Positions 8,761 through 18,291 of a stretch of 64,000 nt of DNA are shown here, piece after piece. The notes beneath the pieces were generated by a model. That model ran no database searches. It was not told the origin of the DNA and worked only from the letters and a program-made list of their open reading frames with translations. The translations under genes and the position numbers were made by a program. The stretch is taken from the NCBI RefSeq assembly GCF_000829195.1, contig NZ_AP013294.1, positions 3,359,001 to 3,423,000 on the forward strand, read 5' to 3'. This DNA comes from Bacillus sp. OxB-1. Its GTDB lineage: Bacteria; Bacillota; Bacilli; Bacillales_A; Planococcaceae. Each line of letters begins with the position of its first letter. Position 1 is the first letter of the stretch.

Positions 8761-8974
8761 CGGCTCCCTCATCCGGCTGATACTCCAACAGATCGCCAGG
8801 CTGACAATCCAGCGCTTTGCAAATCGCCTCCAGCGTCGATAATCGGATCGCTTTCGCCTTGCCGTTTTTCAAGATGGACAGATTGGCCATTGTGATGCCG
8901 ACCCTCTCCGCAAGTTCCGTGACGCTCATTTTCCGTTTCGCCAGCATCACATCAATATTTATGATAATTGTCAT
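8750..8974 (-). CDS. Small XRE-type transcriptional regulator (YozG-like)
   Basis: A 74-residue one-domain HTH protein (MTIIINIDVMLAKRKMSV start) with the Cro/CI helix-turn-helix TELAERVGITMANLSILKNGKAKAIRLSTLEAICKAL and the family ending CQPGDLLEY. ATG 8974 is preceded by GAGGTGA at good spacing. It sits directly after a DUF2975 membrane protein gene, a pair conserved in Firmicutes in which the HTH protein probably controls its own operon. DUF817 follows with overlap. Confidence 0.85.
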   Translation of the reverse strand: MTIIINIDVMLAKRKMSVTELAERVGITMANLSILKNGKAKAIRLSTLEAICKALDCQPGDLLEYQPDEGADDE

Positions 8975-8984
8975 TTGGTTCACC

Positions 8985-9467
8985 TCAGACCGTTAAATCA
9001 TTTTCTGATTTGATAACGATGGCTTCTTGCAGCAACTTTTGAAGGACAGCCGCAAACACGGCAATCACCATCGAAGCAAAAACGATGACCATTCCGATTA
9101 CGATGATGCCCGGAGCGTCGTCTTTCTCTGCAATGAGATAGAACAGCGGCAAGCCCGCCACATACAACAGACTGATCGCAACGCCGCAATATTTAATATT
9201 CTTTAGTGCGGCCACAGACAAATCAGAGAAAGCACTGTTCTTATCAATTAAGACCAACAGCTTGAACGCTTGGTAAAGAGCTGCGTAAAAAGGGATGGCC
9301 GCTGCATACAAATCGATTAGCACGAGATATTTCAGGAATCCATGATCGGGATATAGTTCTGCAGCAAAGTTCGCAATTTCAGGCACTAAAAAAATACATA
9401 ATGCTAGAACCGGAATTCCCATAAGGATGACAGCCAACTTTAGAAAAAGGGTTGACCCTTGTTTCAT
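8985..9467 (-). CDS. DUF2975 family membrane protein
   Basis: About 160 residues with four membrane helices, starting MKQGSTLFLKLAVILMGIPVLALCIFL. The LIDKNSAFSDLSVAALKNIKYCGV segment after helix 2 is typical of DUF2975. ATG 9467 follows GAGGTG. It is the first gene of the DUF2975-HTH-DUF817 operon and ends about 10 bases before the HTH start. A sensory role with the partner HTH regulator is suspected for the family but unproven. Confidence 0.8.
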   Translation of the reverse strand: MKQGSTLFLKLAVILMGIPVLALCIFLVPEIANFAAELYPDHGFLKYLVLIDLYAAAIPFYAALYQAFKLLVLIDKNSAFSDLSVAALKNIKYCGVAISLLYVAGLPLFYLIAEKDDAPGIIVIGMVIVFASMVIAVFAAVLQKLLQEAIVIKSENDLTV

Positions 9468-9682
9468 AAAAAGCACCTCACTTGGATTAATATAAGATAA
9501 TTTTAATACAAAATTTATCGTTTTACAATAAATATATATTCTTTTTCGTTACTTTATTATCGAAACAAGTTCATAATCATCTTACTCACATATCTTCGCA
9601 GGGCATGTTTGTTGTTTTTTTACCAACCGAGTATCCTTTCCGACCCCTCCCTTCTATGTAGAGGGTAAAGGGGGAATTTGAA

Positions 9683-10674
9683 ATGAAACAGTACTTGAAA
9701 GAATACGCTCGCTTCACCACCATCGCCGAAATGGATGCTGCGGCAGAACAGCACGTCTTGCATAACTGGGATGCCATGACAAAATCGGATCGTCAAGTGC
9801 TCGACGTCATCCGGCGCTACTCGGTGAAATACGGGGCCGCCCATCTCAAACACGCAACTATTAAAGACGTCACAGGCAAATCGAATGTGACCGTGCGTCG
9901 GGCCATCCGCAAGCTCGTCGCCCTGCAGATTATTGAAAAAGTCCACTTTATCCGCCCTGTCATGAGCGGGCTCGGCGCCAACATCTACATCATCCTGCCC
10001 TTCGATGACCAGGGGAAGATGAACGACCGGGATGACAGCGACAAACCGCATGACGAGAACAAAAGCGCAGGGCGCTTGCTCAGAGGCGACAGGCATAAGA
10101 CGAAGATGCGGCGTGGCGCTTTTTGCCACAGAGCAGCTTTGACTTATGACCCCGAGCCTCTAGCGCCCGGAGCTGGACGTAAACAAACCTAATTTTGAAG
10201 GTTATCCACATGCCCGAATTTTATAATTTCCTAAGTAACAAGGATAGTGGGCAGATTTCTAGGGACGAAGCTCTTCTTTCTAAATCCATAAAATCCAAAG
10301 ATCTTATAAAAACGTCTCCCGAGGAACCGTCCAAGTTATCCACAAGCCTATTCAGCCGGATGAAAGAACTTCTTGCCGGAACGATCGGAGACACGAAAAA
10401 TGCCCGCGAATTTTATGGAATTCATCGGGCGGTTTCAGGACGGATGCTGAAGTTTGAAGTTTATAAGAATGATCAGAACATCTTTGAAGAATTGGCCTAT
10501 CGGGCATTGCGCATCGCGGTGATGGCGACAAAAACGAAGATGATCCGCAACTTGCCGGGCTATTTCAAAGGGGTCTTGGACAAGTTGATCGAGGAGGCCT
10601 ATTTCAAAGATATGTTCATGTTCTTTGATGTACCGGTTGAGGGGTTTTACTGTCCTGAAAAAGTGTCATTTTAA
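9683..10674 (+). pseudogene. HTH protein gene split by a dispersed repeat (two open fragments, 9683-10192 and 10195-10674)
   Basis: The first fragment (MKQYLKEYARFTTIAEMD...) carries a winged-helix/HTH domain (KSDRQVLDVIRRYSVKYG, then GKSNVTVRRAIRKLVALQIIEK) and ends GLGANIYIILPF before a charged linker. The second fragment holds what I recall as the C-terminal domain of the same ~270-residue Bacillales protein (LFSRMKELLAGTIGDTKNAREFYGIHR, then KMIRNLPGYFKGVLDKLIEEAYF). Between them, about 10059-10245 is a repeat also found inverted at 22643-22882, and it supplies the TAA at 10190-10192. The second part has a possible TTG start at 10195 but no good ribosome binding site. I read it as an interrupted gene; use as two proteins is not excluded. 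Confidence 0.7.
10059..10245 (+). repeat. Dispersed repeat, copy 1
   Basis: About 187 bases are homologous to the reverse complement of 22643-22882. Shared blocks are GAACAAAAGCGCAGGG, CAGGCATAAGACGAAG, GGCGCTTTTTGCCACAGAGC, CCCGAGCCTCTAGCGCCCGG and GAAGGTTATCCACATGC. This copy lacks a ~70-base inner segment present in copy 2. It contains a perfect DnaA-box word TTATCCACA at 10202-10210. It lies inside an HTH gene. Confidence 0.85.
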
Positions 10675-10756
10675 CCAAATTGAATATTCACTCATTTTGG
10701 TTGCTAGTACAGAACATATGTTTTATAATGAAATTAATAAATTAGGGGGTGTCGTT

Positions 10757-11710
10757 TTGGTCGCTATAGTGAAGGAGCAGCCCGAACAATACGGCGTGAA
10801 ACTGCTTGAACTACGCAATGATTTTGTTTTCAAATCGTTTTTCACGGATGTAAGAAACAATAATCTACTTTTGCATTTCGTCAACTCGATTATAGGCGGG
10901 ACCATCATCTCTTTGAAAGTTATTGATCCTACAAACAAGATGGGGCATTCATCCGATAAATTGTCTATTTTGGATCTAAGGGCGATAACGGGAACCGGGG
11001 AGCAGATCAACATCGAAGTACAATTGGAACGGCATAAGGCCTTCAATGAAAGGGTGCTGTACTATTGGTCAAAAACGTATGCCTCGCAGATAAAAAGCAG
11101 TGAACCTTATGTGAACCTGAAAAAAGTCATACAAATTATTATTGTTGATTTTGAAATGTTGCCTTCTAGCGGTATTCATAGTACATTCCAATTAATAGAA
11201 CCAACTTCCGGTATCGTCTTTTCTAACAACTTGGTGATTCATGTCTTGCAATTAGGCAAACAGCAGGAAAAATCATCAAAAGAAATGGACAATCTGGAAA
11301 AATGGATGCTTTTTTTCAAAGGAGATTATGAGACTAAGGAGGAAATCGCTATGGAAAGTTCCGCTTTCAAAGAAGCCTTCGAAGAGATCAAACGGTTAAG
11401 CATGGACCCCGAAACAGTCCAACTCGCCATCAATCGAGAGATTGCGTTACGGGATCATATTCAGCGTTTGGCCGATGCCGAAGAGGAGGGATTTGAAAAA
11501 GGGATAAAAAAAGGAATAAAAAAAGGAATAAAAAAAGGGAGAGAACAAGGTTTAGAAGAGGGACGAGAAAAGGGACAGGAGGCTAAAGCAATAGAAATTG
11601 TTCAAAGGCTCTATGAGAAGTCCACTCCTCTCTCTTTTATTGCCGAGGTCACTGGAATGTCCGTTGAGGAAGTGAAAGCAATAATTGACTCCACAACAAA
11701 GGAACCCTGA
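10757..11710 (+). CDS. Rpn family recombination-promoting nuclease / putative transposase (PD-(D/E)XK)
   Basis: A 317-residue product. TTG 10757 is chosen because AGGGGG lies seven bases upstream. The N-terminal part has the PDDEXK_2 layout: LRNDFVFKSFFTD, then SILDLRAITGTGEQINIEVQLE, where the D and E-x-Q positions form the nuclease core, then RVLYYWSKTYASQIK. The C-terminal third is a coiled coil with an iterated KKGIKKGI stretch encoded by 12-base micro-repeats (about 11507-11550), which could slip. Rpn proteins are DNA nucleases linked to RecA-independent recombination. It follows the split HTH gene directly. Confidence 0.88.
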   Translation: MVAIVKEQPEQYGVKLLELRNDFVFKSFFTDVRNNNLLLHFVNSIIGGTIISLKVIDPTNKMGHSSDKLSILDLRAITGTGEQINIEVQLERHKAFNERVLYYWSKTYASQIKSSEPYVNLKKVIQIIIVDFEMLPSSGIHSTFQLIEPTSGIVFSNNLVIHVLQLGKQQEKSSKEMDNLEKWMLFFKGDYETKEEIAMESSAFKEAFEEIKRLSMDPETVQLAINREIALRDHIQRLADAEEEGFEKGIKKGIKKGIKKGREQGLEEGREKGQEAKAIEIVQRLYEKSTPLSFIAEVTGMSVEEVKAIIDSTTKEP

Positions 11711-11790
11711 TTAAAGCTATTTCAGTTAAACTGTTCGTTTTCCAATGATTTGGTTTGAAGACGTAGCACCTTTTCACTTCCCGGGAACGT

Positions 11791-11827
11791 AAAGAACCAA
11801 CCTCTTACACGAAGAGGTTGGTTCTTT
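11791..11827. terminator. Bidirectional terminator
   Basis: AAAGAACCAACCTCTT and AAGAGGTTGGTTCTTT form a perfect hairpin around ACACG. It lies between the Rpn gene and the convergent LysM-3D gene, one base from the latter's stop. Confidence 0.9.
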
Positions 11828-11828
11828 G

Positions 11829-12416
11829 TCATTCCAGTACCTTGATTTTAACGCTTTTGCGTCCCCATTGATACGCTTGGCTTTTCGTCGGGAAGAATAC
11901 ATCTATCTTATTCCCTTTGATGGCGCTTCCGGTATCTCCGGCGATTGCGTAGCCGTAACCTTCCACCCACACTTTCGTTCCCAGCTTAATGACATTCGGA
12001 TCAACGGCGATGACTTTAACATCCGGATTCCGTTTCAAATTGATGCCGGTTTTTGTAACACCCGAACAGCCATTGCAATTTGCTGTATAGGCGCTGGCGG
12101 AAACCGTGAATTCCCTCACGACGTTCCCTTCATCCGACCGCGACGGAGTTTTCGCGACCGGTTTGGCTGCTGCTTTTTTCGCTGCGGCTGTCTTGCTTGG
12201 AGCCGCCACTTTCAATTTTTGTTTCGGATGGATCGTATTCGATTTTAAGTTATTCCAGGATTTCAATTGGGCAACCGACACCTGATGCGTCTTCGCGATT
12301 TTATATAACGAGTCGCCCTTCTTTACGGTGTACGTGGACGATGCGGCATAGCTTTCATTCGCACCGCTGACCAATAAAGCAATTACGATAATGAGGGTCC
12401 CAAGAAATTTTCTCAA
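11829..12416 (-). CDS. LysM and 3D domain cell-wall protein (YocH-like)
   Basis: A 195-residue secreted protein. It has a signal peptide (residues 1-~25, [14 protein letters not shown]), one LysM domain ([19 protein letters not shown]..., about 28-72) binding peptidoglycan, a Lys/Ala linker, and a C-terminal 3D domain. The 3D domain has the conserved aspartates ([37 protein letters not shown]) of MltA-like lytic or muralytic folds. The start is TTG 12416 after AAGGAG. In Bacillus subtilis the similar YocH is a WalRK target, and a WalR-type box lies ~50 bases upstream here. Confidence 0.9.
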   Translation of the reverse strand: MRKFLGTLIIVIALLVSGANESYAASSTYTVKKGDSLYKIAKTHQVSVAQLKSWNNLKSNTIHPKQKLKVAAPSKTAAAKKAAAKPVAKTPSRSDEGNVVREFTVSASAYTANCNGCSGVTKTGINLKRNPDVKVIAVDPNVIKLGTKVWVEGYGYAIAGDTGSAIKGNKIDVFFPTKSQAYQWGRKSVKIKVLE

Positions 12417-12464
12417 TAGCTCTTCTCCTTGCGATTTAGTCTACACACAGTCTAGCAGTCGAAT

Positions 12465-12524
12465 ATTACAAAACGGTTACAACAAATAACCTTTCACGTT
12501 ACAAAAAGAAAGGTTATATTACAA
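12465..12524 (-). promoter_or_regulatory. WalR-type operator array upstream of the LysM-3D gene
   Basis: On the minus strand, 12481-12465 reads TGTAAC-CGTTT-TGTAAT, a full match to the WalR consensus TGTWAH-N5-TGTWAH. Two more TGTAA half-sites lie farther upstream; plus-strand TTACA occurs at 12466, 12477, 12499 and 12519, at steps of 11, 22 and 20. An extended -10 (TGCTAGACT) with a weak -35 falls beside the box, which fits activation. The regulator assignment is inference. Confidence 0.7.
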
Positions 12525-12999
12525 AACGAGTACCATATTAATAAAATCATCAACGAAATCAAATGGGGAAATAAGGGAACTCCTAGGATATCATAAGATG
12601 AGAAATAGCGAGCAAACTACTGGTATCATCATCTTTTCATCCGCCTTTGCATGCTTGGGCTCTTGTAGACGAAAACCTGACTAATGAGTGGCAATTAAGA
12701 GAAATCTAAGATTTTTTAGTAGAATATTTTTAAAAACTTATGTAATTTCAACCCGAAATGAGGTCGAATGTTGTCATGACAAGCATTTCTATGTATTAAA
12801 ACCGTCCAATTCGGGATCAAAGTCACACCTCTTTCATTTAAACATAAAACTTTCTTACTTATTAAACACCGAACATATTATTACAGACACTTTTTTATCA
12901 AAAAACCCCAGAATAGAGTACATACAATATATTGCATACTTTATTCTTTTTACATTTTCCTGTATACTTAATGAATATTGAACAGGATGGTGATTCGCA
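12525..12999. other. Intergenic region upstream of the GntR gene
   Basis: 475 bases, AT-rich, with no gene I can support; the open frames here have no ribosome binding site or protein-like composition. A TATACT -10 at 12963-12968, with TTTATT 17 bases upstream, is the likely promoter of the GntR gene. Confidence 0.45.
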
Positions 13000-13662
13000 A
13001 TGCCGATACCTACAGAACATTCCACTCCAGTCAGGAGAACTGCGAAAGAAACGGCCTTTAACCAGCTTCAACACTGGATCATTGATGGAACGTTGCAGCC
13101 TGGCGAAAAATTGAACGATACAGAGCTCGCAGAAGCGTTGGGCGTTAGCAGGACACCGATCCGGGAATCATTGCAACTTTTGGAAGTCCAAGGTTTCGTT
13201 AAAATGTATCCGGGTAAAGCGACACAAGTGACAGAAGTGGAAAAAGAAGCGATTAACGATCTGCTTCCACCACTTGCTGCCTTGCAAGCTTTATCAGCAG
13301 AGCTGGCGATCCCCCATATGACTGCGGAAATATATGATGTATTAAAAGAGACGAATGACCGATTTGCTCAATCGGTGCATTCCGAAAATTACTTTTCCGC
13401 TTTGAAAATTGATGAAGAATTCCATCAAATCATTGTGGATACTGCAAAAAATCCATACATCCTTTCGATGGTCGAATCCCTTCAAGCGCATGTCCGACGA
13501 CTGTTCTTCCATAATTCGATTGTGCTGACCGAGAAATCGATCGTAGAACATAATGAAGTCATCCGACTCATGCAGGAGGGTAACAGGGAAAAAGTGTCCA
13601 CTGTCATGAGGGAAAACTGGTTACGGGCAATAGAAGAATTCTACGCATTAAAGAAAGACTAA
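13000..13662 (+). CDS. GntR family (FadR subfamily) transcriptional regulator
   Basis: 220 residues: an N-terminal winged helix (KETAFNQLQHWIIDGTLQPGEKLNDTELAEALGVSRTPIRESLQLLEVQGFV, cited in part) and an all-helical FCD effector domain (EEFHQIIVDTAKNPYILSMVESLQAHVRRLF). FCD domains usually bind metal and small carboxylates. ATG 13000 follows AGGATGGTG. It converges on brnQ across a shared terminator; no adjacent catabolic gene shows its ligand. Confidence 0.9.
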   Translation: MPIPTEHSTPVRRTAKETAFNQLQHWIIDGTLQPGEKLNDTELAEALGVSRTPIRESLQLLEVQGFVKMYPGKATQVTEVEKEAINDLLPPLAALQALSAELAIPHMTAEIYDVLKETNDRFAQSVHSENYFSALKIDEEFHQIIVDTAKNPYILSMVESLQAHVRRLFFHNSIVLTEKSIVEHNEVIRLMQEGNREKVSTVMRENWLRAIEEFYALKKD

Positions 13663-13696
13663 AAAAGCCGACTCCCTTCTTAGGGAATCGGCTTTT
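13661..13696. terminator. Bidirectional terminator between gntR-type gene and brnQ
   Basis: AAAAGCCGA-CTCCC pairs with GGGAA-TCGGCTTTT around TTCTTA, with A/T tracts on both sides. Confidence 0.85.
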
Positions 13697-13698
13697 CC

Positions 13699-15054
13699 TT
13701 ATGCTTCCTCAGTTGCAAGGTTACTTCCTCGTGCAATCAAACCTGTGATCAGAATGACAGCGAGCGCCGGCAAGACCCAACCGAGACCGTCATTATAGAA
13801 CGGCAATACTTGTTCGTAAAATGAAACGATCGGTTTCATCCAACCGAAGTATTCAATTTCAAGTGACTTGCAAAGCGTCTTCAATCCATCGATAATCCCG
13901 ATGCAAAAGGCGACGATGGTCGCGGACACATAGACAATTTGTGAATGTTTGAATAGTGGAGATAGAAATGTCAATAGGATAAGGACGATGGCTAACGGAT
14001 AAAGGAACATTAACACGGGAACGGAATACGTAATGATATTCGACAATCCAAAATTTGAAATAACAAAACAAAACGTCGAGAAAATCGTAACCCATATTTT
14101 ATAGCTGACTTTCGGAAGGATCGTATGGAAATACTCACCACAAGCTGTTATCAATCCGATGCTAGTCGTCAAACAAGCTAAAATGATGACGATCGCAAGC
14201 AATATAATACCGAGGGATCCAAGATAATATTCGGACGCTTGTGAAAGGACTTGCCCTCCCGTCTCGAGTAAGCCGAACGTCTCCGTGCTTACAGCTCCCA
14301 AATAGGCGATCCCCATGTAAATCAGTGCAAGAAAAGCGGTTGCCACAACCCCCGTTTTCGCGGTTGCCGCTAAGATGCCTTTTCGATTCGTTACGCCCAT
14401 CGAGCGGATGACATTGATGACGATAATCCCGAATACGAGGGAAGCCAATGCATCCATTGTGTTATAGCCTTCCATGAAACCTTTGATAAACGGCCCGCTT
14501 GCATATGCCTCTTCCGCAGGTTGAATGGCCCCCATCGGCTTTATGACAACCATGACAATTAGACCGATAAGTAAAATGATGATTCCTGGTGATAATATTT
14601 TACCTACTGAGTCGACGATTCGGGACGGATTCAAGGACAACCATAATGTGATAGCGAAAAAGAAGAAAGTGAAGATGGCAAGTGCTATTGTCATCCACGC
14701 TTCATCGATAAATGGAGCGAATCCGATATCAAACGCTACGGCTCCCGTCCGTGGTGCAGCAAAAAACGGTCCGATTGTCAAATATAATAGCGATGTGAAG
14801 ACGATCGCATAGACCGGATGAATACGGCTCGCTAGGTCTTGGAGATTCCGGCTTCCCGAAAATCCCATCGCCAAGATCCCTAAAAACGGCAATCCGACTC
14901 CAGTAATCAAAAAACCAATTACAGCAGGCGTTAAGTTCATACCGGAATTTTGGCCCAGTTGCGCAGGGAAAATTAAATTTCCAGCACCAAAAAATAATGC
15001 AAATAACATAACCCCTATTACAAGGTAGGAAGAAAATGATAGTTTTTTCTGCAT
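13699..15054 (-). CDS. brnQ: Branched-chain amino acid transport system II carrier protein
   Basis: A 451-residue carrier with twelve membrane helices taking up Leu/Ile/Val with Na+. It starts MQKKLSFSSYLVIGVMLFALFFGAGNLIFPA; the FGAGNLIFPAQLGQ block is the BrnQ hallmark, followed by GVGLPFLGILAMGFSG. ATG 15054 has GAAAGGAAC upstream; in-frame codons extending to 15120 precede that site and are rejected. No T-box is visible upstream. It is monocistronic, converging with the GntR regulator. Confidence 0.93.
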   Translation of the reverse strand: MQKKLSFSSYLVIGVMLFALFFGAGNLIFPAQLGQNSGMNLTPAVIGFLITGVGLPFLGILAMGFSGSRNLQDLASRIHPVYAIVFTSLLYLTIGPFFAAPRTGAVAFDIGFAPFIDEAWMTIALAIFTFFFFAITLWLSLNPSRIVDSVGKILSPGIIILLIGLIVMVVIKPMGAIQPAEEAYASGPFIKGFMEGYNTMDALASLVFGIIVINVIRSMGVTNRKGILAATAKTGVVATAFLALIYMGIAYLGAVSTETFGLLETGGQVLSQASEYYLGSLGIILLAIVIILACLTTSIGLITACGEYFHTILPKVSYKIWVTIFSTFCFVISNFGLSNIITYSVPVLMFLYPLAIVLILLTFLSPLFKHSQIVYVSATIVAFCIGIIDGLKTLCKSLEIEYFGWMKPIVSFYEQVLPFYNDGLGWVLPALAVILITGLIARGSNLATEEA

Positions 15055-15179
15055 AAGTATAGGTTCCTTTCTCTGGGAAATGCAATATATTACAGAAAAT
15101 AATGATACCCTTTTTGTCATGAAAATGCAACGTATTAATTAATTTTAAATATTAAATTTATTCATTAATTTATAAAAAC

Positions 15180-15216
15180 CAACCCCCTTGCGGATTCAAT
15201 CCTGCAAAGGGGTTGA
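15180..15216 (-). terminator. Terminator of the sbcDC operon
   Basis: CAACCCCCTTGC and GCAAAGGGGTTG form an imperfect hairpin seven bases beyond the sbcC stop. Confidence 0.7.
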
Positions 15217-15222
15217 GTGAAT

Positions 15223-18200
15223 TTATTTGATAATAAACTTTGTCATACTATGGCCTTCTTTTAATTTCTCCACCTTCAAAATGGCCGGGAGGGCGGCTTT
15301 CAATTCCTCCACGTGCGAAATCACGCCGATCATTCTCCCTGATTTTTGGAGTTCGACCAAGGCATCGATCGCTTTATGCAGTGATTCTTCATCTAATGAG
15401 CCGAATCCTTCGTCGATGAACATCGTATCGATTGAAATGGATCCTTGGAAACTTTGTATGACGTCCGCCATGCCAAGCGCCAGACAAAGGGATGCGTTGA
15501 ATTTTTCTCCCCCCGATAATGTCTTGACATCCCGATTGGCGCCGGTATAGGCATCATACACATCAAGGCCCAAGCCGCTTTGCCTGCCATGCGCTTCCTT
15601 CCTTGCGCTGCAGATCAATTCAAACTGGCCATTCGACATTTCCTTCAATCGTTCATTTGCCGATTGGACAATCCTTTCCAAATACTCGATCTGGATAAAA
15701 CGTTCGAAAGATAATTTTGCTCCATTATCCCCTTTCACCACTTCGTAAAGGTCCAGGATTTTTCTATACTCGACTTCCACCTGTTCAATGGCCAACGTCG
15801 CCTTCTCGATATTTTCTTTTACCTCGCGTGCCGCCTTCTCGTTTTCTAAACAACTATGATACTCAGTCAACGCTTTTTCATATTCCTCTTTCAATCGTTC
15901 AACTTCCAATTCCAGTTGACCCAAATCCATCATTTCCCGGCCTTCCACACTCGCCCTTAAATCTGTGATAGACTCTTGGAGCGTATGGACTTGTTGTGCA
16001 AATGCAGCAAGCTGCTGTTTGAGCAGCTGCCGATCCGCCTCTGCCATTTTCGCTTCTCGGTAAGCTGCTTCAGTAGGGAAATCCGATGATTGGAGAGCTT
16101 CTTTAAATCGTTTCCAAACAATTTCCTTCTTTTCAATACTCTCCTTCAATGAACCCTTTGCATGAACCACGGATGATCGAGCGGTCACGAGCTTTTCTTT
16201 CGCGGCTTCACGGATTTCCTGCACCTTTTGCCAAGCGCCATCCAACTCACCCTTCAGGCCCTCGGTTTCCATGATCCGTTGTTGAAGGACGTTCAACTCC
16301 TGCATTTCTTCCGGTACTTTATCGATATCTGATTTGAGGACAGCTTCCTTCGTATCAAAATTCTTCTGCAATTCGGCAAGGGATCTTTCATTCTCCGTTT
16401 TGTCATTTTGCAGCCTGACGAGCAGCGCTTCCTGTTTCTCCAGTTCTTCTTTCAACTGAACGAGCTTCCTGCGGCTGTTTCGCATATTCGCTACTTCTGT
16501 TTGAAGTTCTCGCTGCTGTTCAAGCAATCCTGCGTAGTCCACTTGCACATCCCATTTGTTCTGAATTTCCTCTAGCCGCTCCCCCGCATGTTGCTGTTGG
16601 ATTGCTACAGTGCGGTAAGCATTTTCGCTTTCCGCTAATCGCTTTTTCGCCCGATCCAACTCCTCACGGGTCACGTTCTCATCTGAATGCTCCTTTAAGA
16701 GAGCCGGATGATGCTCGCTTCCGCAAACTGGGCAAGGGTCCCCCTCCTGCAGACGCTCCGCCAGCACCAGTGCCTGGTTGGCCAACCATTGCTGTTCTAA
16801 TCCTTCATAATCTCTTTGGCAACTTTCAAAAACCGATTTTTTATCTGCCATTTCCGCTTCCTGCGCTTGGATCTGTTGTTGCAGTTTTTGGATGTCCTCC
16901 ATCCATTTGACCTTCTCATTCACTTCATTTAACTGATCCAGTTTTTCATCATAAGGCAACAATAGCCGATCCAGCAAACCGATTTCCGTTTTCCATTGTC
17001 CGACTTGCTCCATTTCATTGGCAAATCTTTCAGTAGCGGTAGATAAGGCAACATTCAACGCGGAGATCCGTTGTTCGATTTGTTGAAGTTCTTCCTTTTT
17101 AGTCGCCAGATTCATCACGGTCGGCAGGTGGTCCTTCAAGCGGATCAATCGTTCCGTCAACTGCTGGCGCTCCGGATTCCGGCTTTCCTCCGCTTTGTAA
17201 TCCGCGTCGGCTTTTGCTGCAAAGCCTTCTGCCTCTATCGCCTCTTTTTCCGCAGTTTCCAGTGCTGCTGTTTTGGAAATCGTCTCCCCTTCCAATTGGT
17301 GGAACTGTAATTCGATTTCACTGATGGCAACCGCCCGTTCCGCGTCGGCCAACCGTGTTTCTTTTAGATCCATACTCGGTTTTCGTTCATACAACCCGGC
17401 TAGCGCTTCTTCTTTACCTTTCAGTTCGGTCAAGCGGTCGTTCATGTTTTTGGCGTCGTGATAAGTTTCCAGCATTTTGCCGTGTTTGGCGTAGCTTTCT
17501 TCATATAACTGTTTCATGATCGCCGTTTTCTCTGAATAAAACACCCATTCCTCTTGTAACGCCTGTATGACTTGATGGGCATTGTATTGCCCCGTGGCCA
17601 GGACATTGAAAATCTGGGAATCCCGGTTCGGAAGCAATGATGGGATTTGGCTATATAATGTCTCCCTTGACTGGTTTTCGGTTGACCATTTCGCTTGGGC
17701 CTGGTCTTTCCGGCTTTTTAATCGCGCTTCAATCTCCTTGTAAGGTTCCGTTTTGAAGATTTTCCGCATGATCGTTTCCTTATTATCGGTAGTGGATGTA
17801 AGGAACTTCCGGAATTCCCCTTGCGGCAACATGACGATCTGGCTGAACTGTGCTTGGGTGAAGCCGATCAGATCCACGACTTTCTTATTGATTTCCGTCA
17901 CAATCTGCCGGTCGACAAACGGGGTTTCCCCGTCCGGCGTCAGTTCGAAGAACTCACAATTGGCAAGTGTTTCGCTTTTATTCCCCTTTTTCGTATAAGG
18001 AATCTGACGCATGATCCGATATCGCCGATTATGTAATTCGAATATCAATTCCACCGATGTCTGTACGCCATCATCGGCGAAATCACTTCGCATTGCTCGC
18101 AAATCGGCCCGGTCTTCCCCGCTTGCCTGTCCGTATAAGGCAAAGCAGATGCCGTCGAAAATCGTCGTCTTCCCCGCGCCTGTCGCACCTGAAATGACAA

Positions 18201-18291
18201 ACAGCCGATGGTCTTGCAACTTGGTGAAGTCAACCGTTTCGGTATGTTTGTATGGTCCGAATGCCGTCATTTTCAATTGGATCGGTTTCAT
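15223..18291 (-). CDS. sbcC: Exonuclease subunit SbcC (Rad50-like ATPase)
   Basis: A 1022-residue SMC/Rad50-type ATPase that partners SbcD to cut DNA hairpins and blocked ends. The Walker A GATGAGKTTIFDGICFALYG (cited in part) is near residue 35. Two long coiled-coil arms flank a zinc hook CPVC at about residues 516-519. The ABC signature LSGGEKFNASLCLALG lies near 925, and the Walker B/D-loop DTMFIDEGFGSLDEESL follows. The ATG overlaps the sbcD stop by four bases (ATGA), so the pair is translationally coupled. It is intact and of normal length. Confidence 0.96.
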   Translation of the reverse strand: MKPIQLKMTAFGPYKHTETVDFTKLQDHRLFVISGATGAGKTTIFDGICFALYGQASGEDRADLRAMRSDFADDGVQTSVELIFELHNRRYRIMRQIPYTKKGNKSETLANCEFFELTPDGETPFVDRQIVTEINKKVVDLIGFTQAQFSQIVMLPQGEFRKFLTSTTDNKETIMRKIFKTEPYKEIEARLKSRKDQAQAKWSTENQSRETLYSQIPSLLPNRDSQIFNVLATGQYNAHQVIQALQEEWVFYSEKTAIMKQLYEESYAKHGKMLETYHDAKNMNDRLTELKGKEEALAGLYERKPSMDLKETRLADAERAVAISEIELQFHQLEGETISKTAALETAEKEAIEAEGFAAKADADYKAEESRNPERQQLTERLIRLKDHLPTVMNLATKKEELQQIEQRISALNVALSTATERFANEMEQVGQWKTEIGLLDRLLLPYDEKLDQLNEVNEKVKWMEDIQKLQQQIQAQEAEMADKKSVFESCQRDYEGLEQQWLANQALVLAERLQEGDPCPVCGSEHHPALLKEHSDENVTREELDRAKKRLAESENAYRTVAIQQQHAGERLEEIQNKWDVQVDYAGLLEQQRELQTEVANMRNSRRKLVQLKEELEKQEALLVRLQNDKTENERSLAELQKNFDTKEAVLKSDIDKVPEEMQELNVLQQRIMETEGLKGELDGAWQKVQEIREAAKEKLVTARSSVVHAKGSLKESIEKKEIVWKRFKEALQSSDFPTEAAYREAKMAEADRQLLKQQLAAFAQQVHTLQESITDLRASVEGREMMDLGQLELEVERLKEEYEKALTEYHSCLENEKAAREVKENIEKATLAIEQVEVEYRKILDLYEVVKGDNGAKLSFERFIQIEYLERIVQSANERLKEMSNGQFELICSARKEAHGRQSGLGLDVYDAYTGANRDVKTLSGGEKFNASLCLALGMADVIQSFQGSISIDTMFIDEGFGSLDEESLHKAIDALVELQKSGRMIGVISHVEELKAALPAILKVEKLKEGHSMTKFIIK

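Noticed and set aside
9620..10129. 169-codon frame antisense to the split HTH gene
   Set aside because: Shadow of the real HTH domain frame; no start signal and unnatural composition.
2126..11710. Prophage or genomic island from 2 to 11.7 kb
   Set aside because: No integrase, phage structural genes, tRNA or direct repeats; the region mixes ordinary membrane proteins with small accessory genes.
10757..11710. Active transposon including the Rpn gene
   Set aside because: No terminal inverted repeats or target duplications were visible around it; Rpn proteins are stand-alone nucleases despite the transposase label.
12688..12981. Frame of 97 codons upstream of the GntR gene
   Set aside because: Composition is AT-driven, with no ribosome binding site, and it overlaps the likely promoter.
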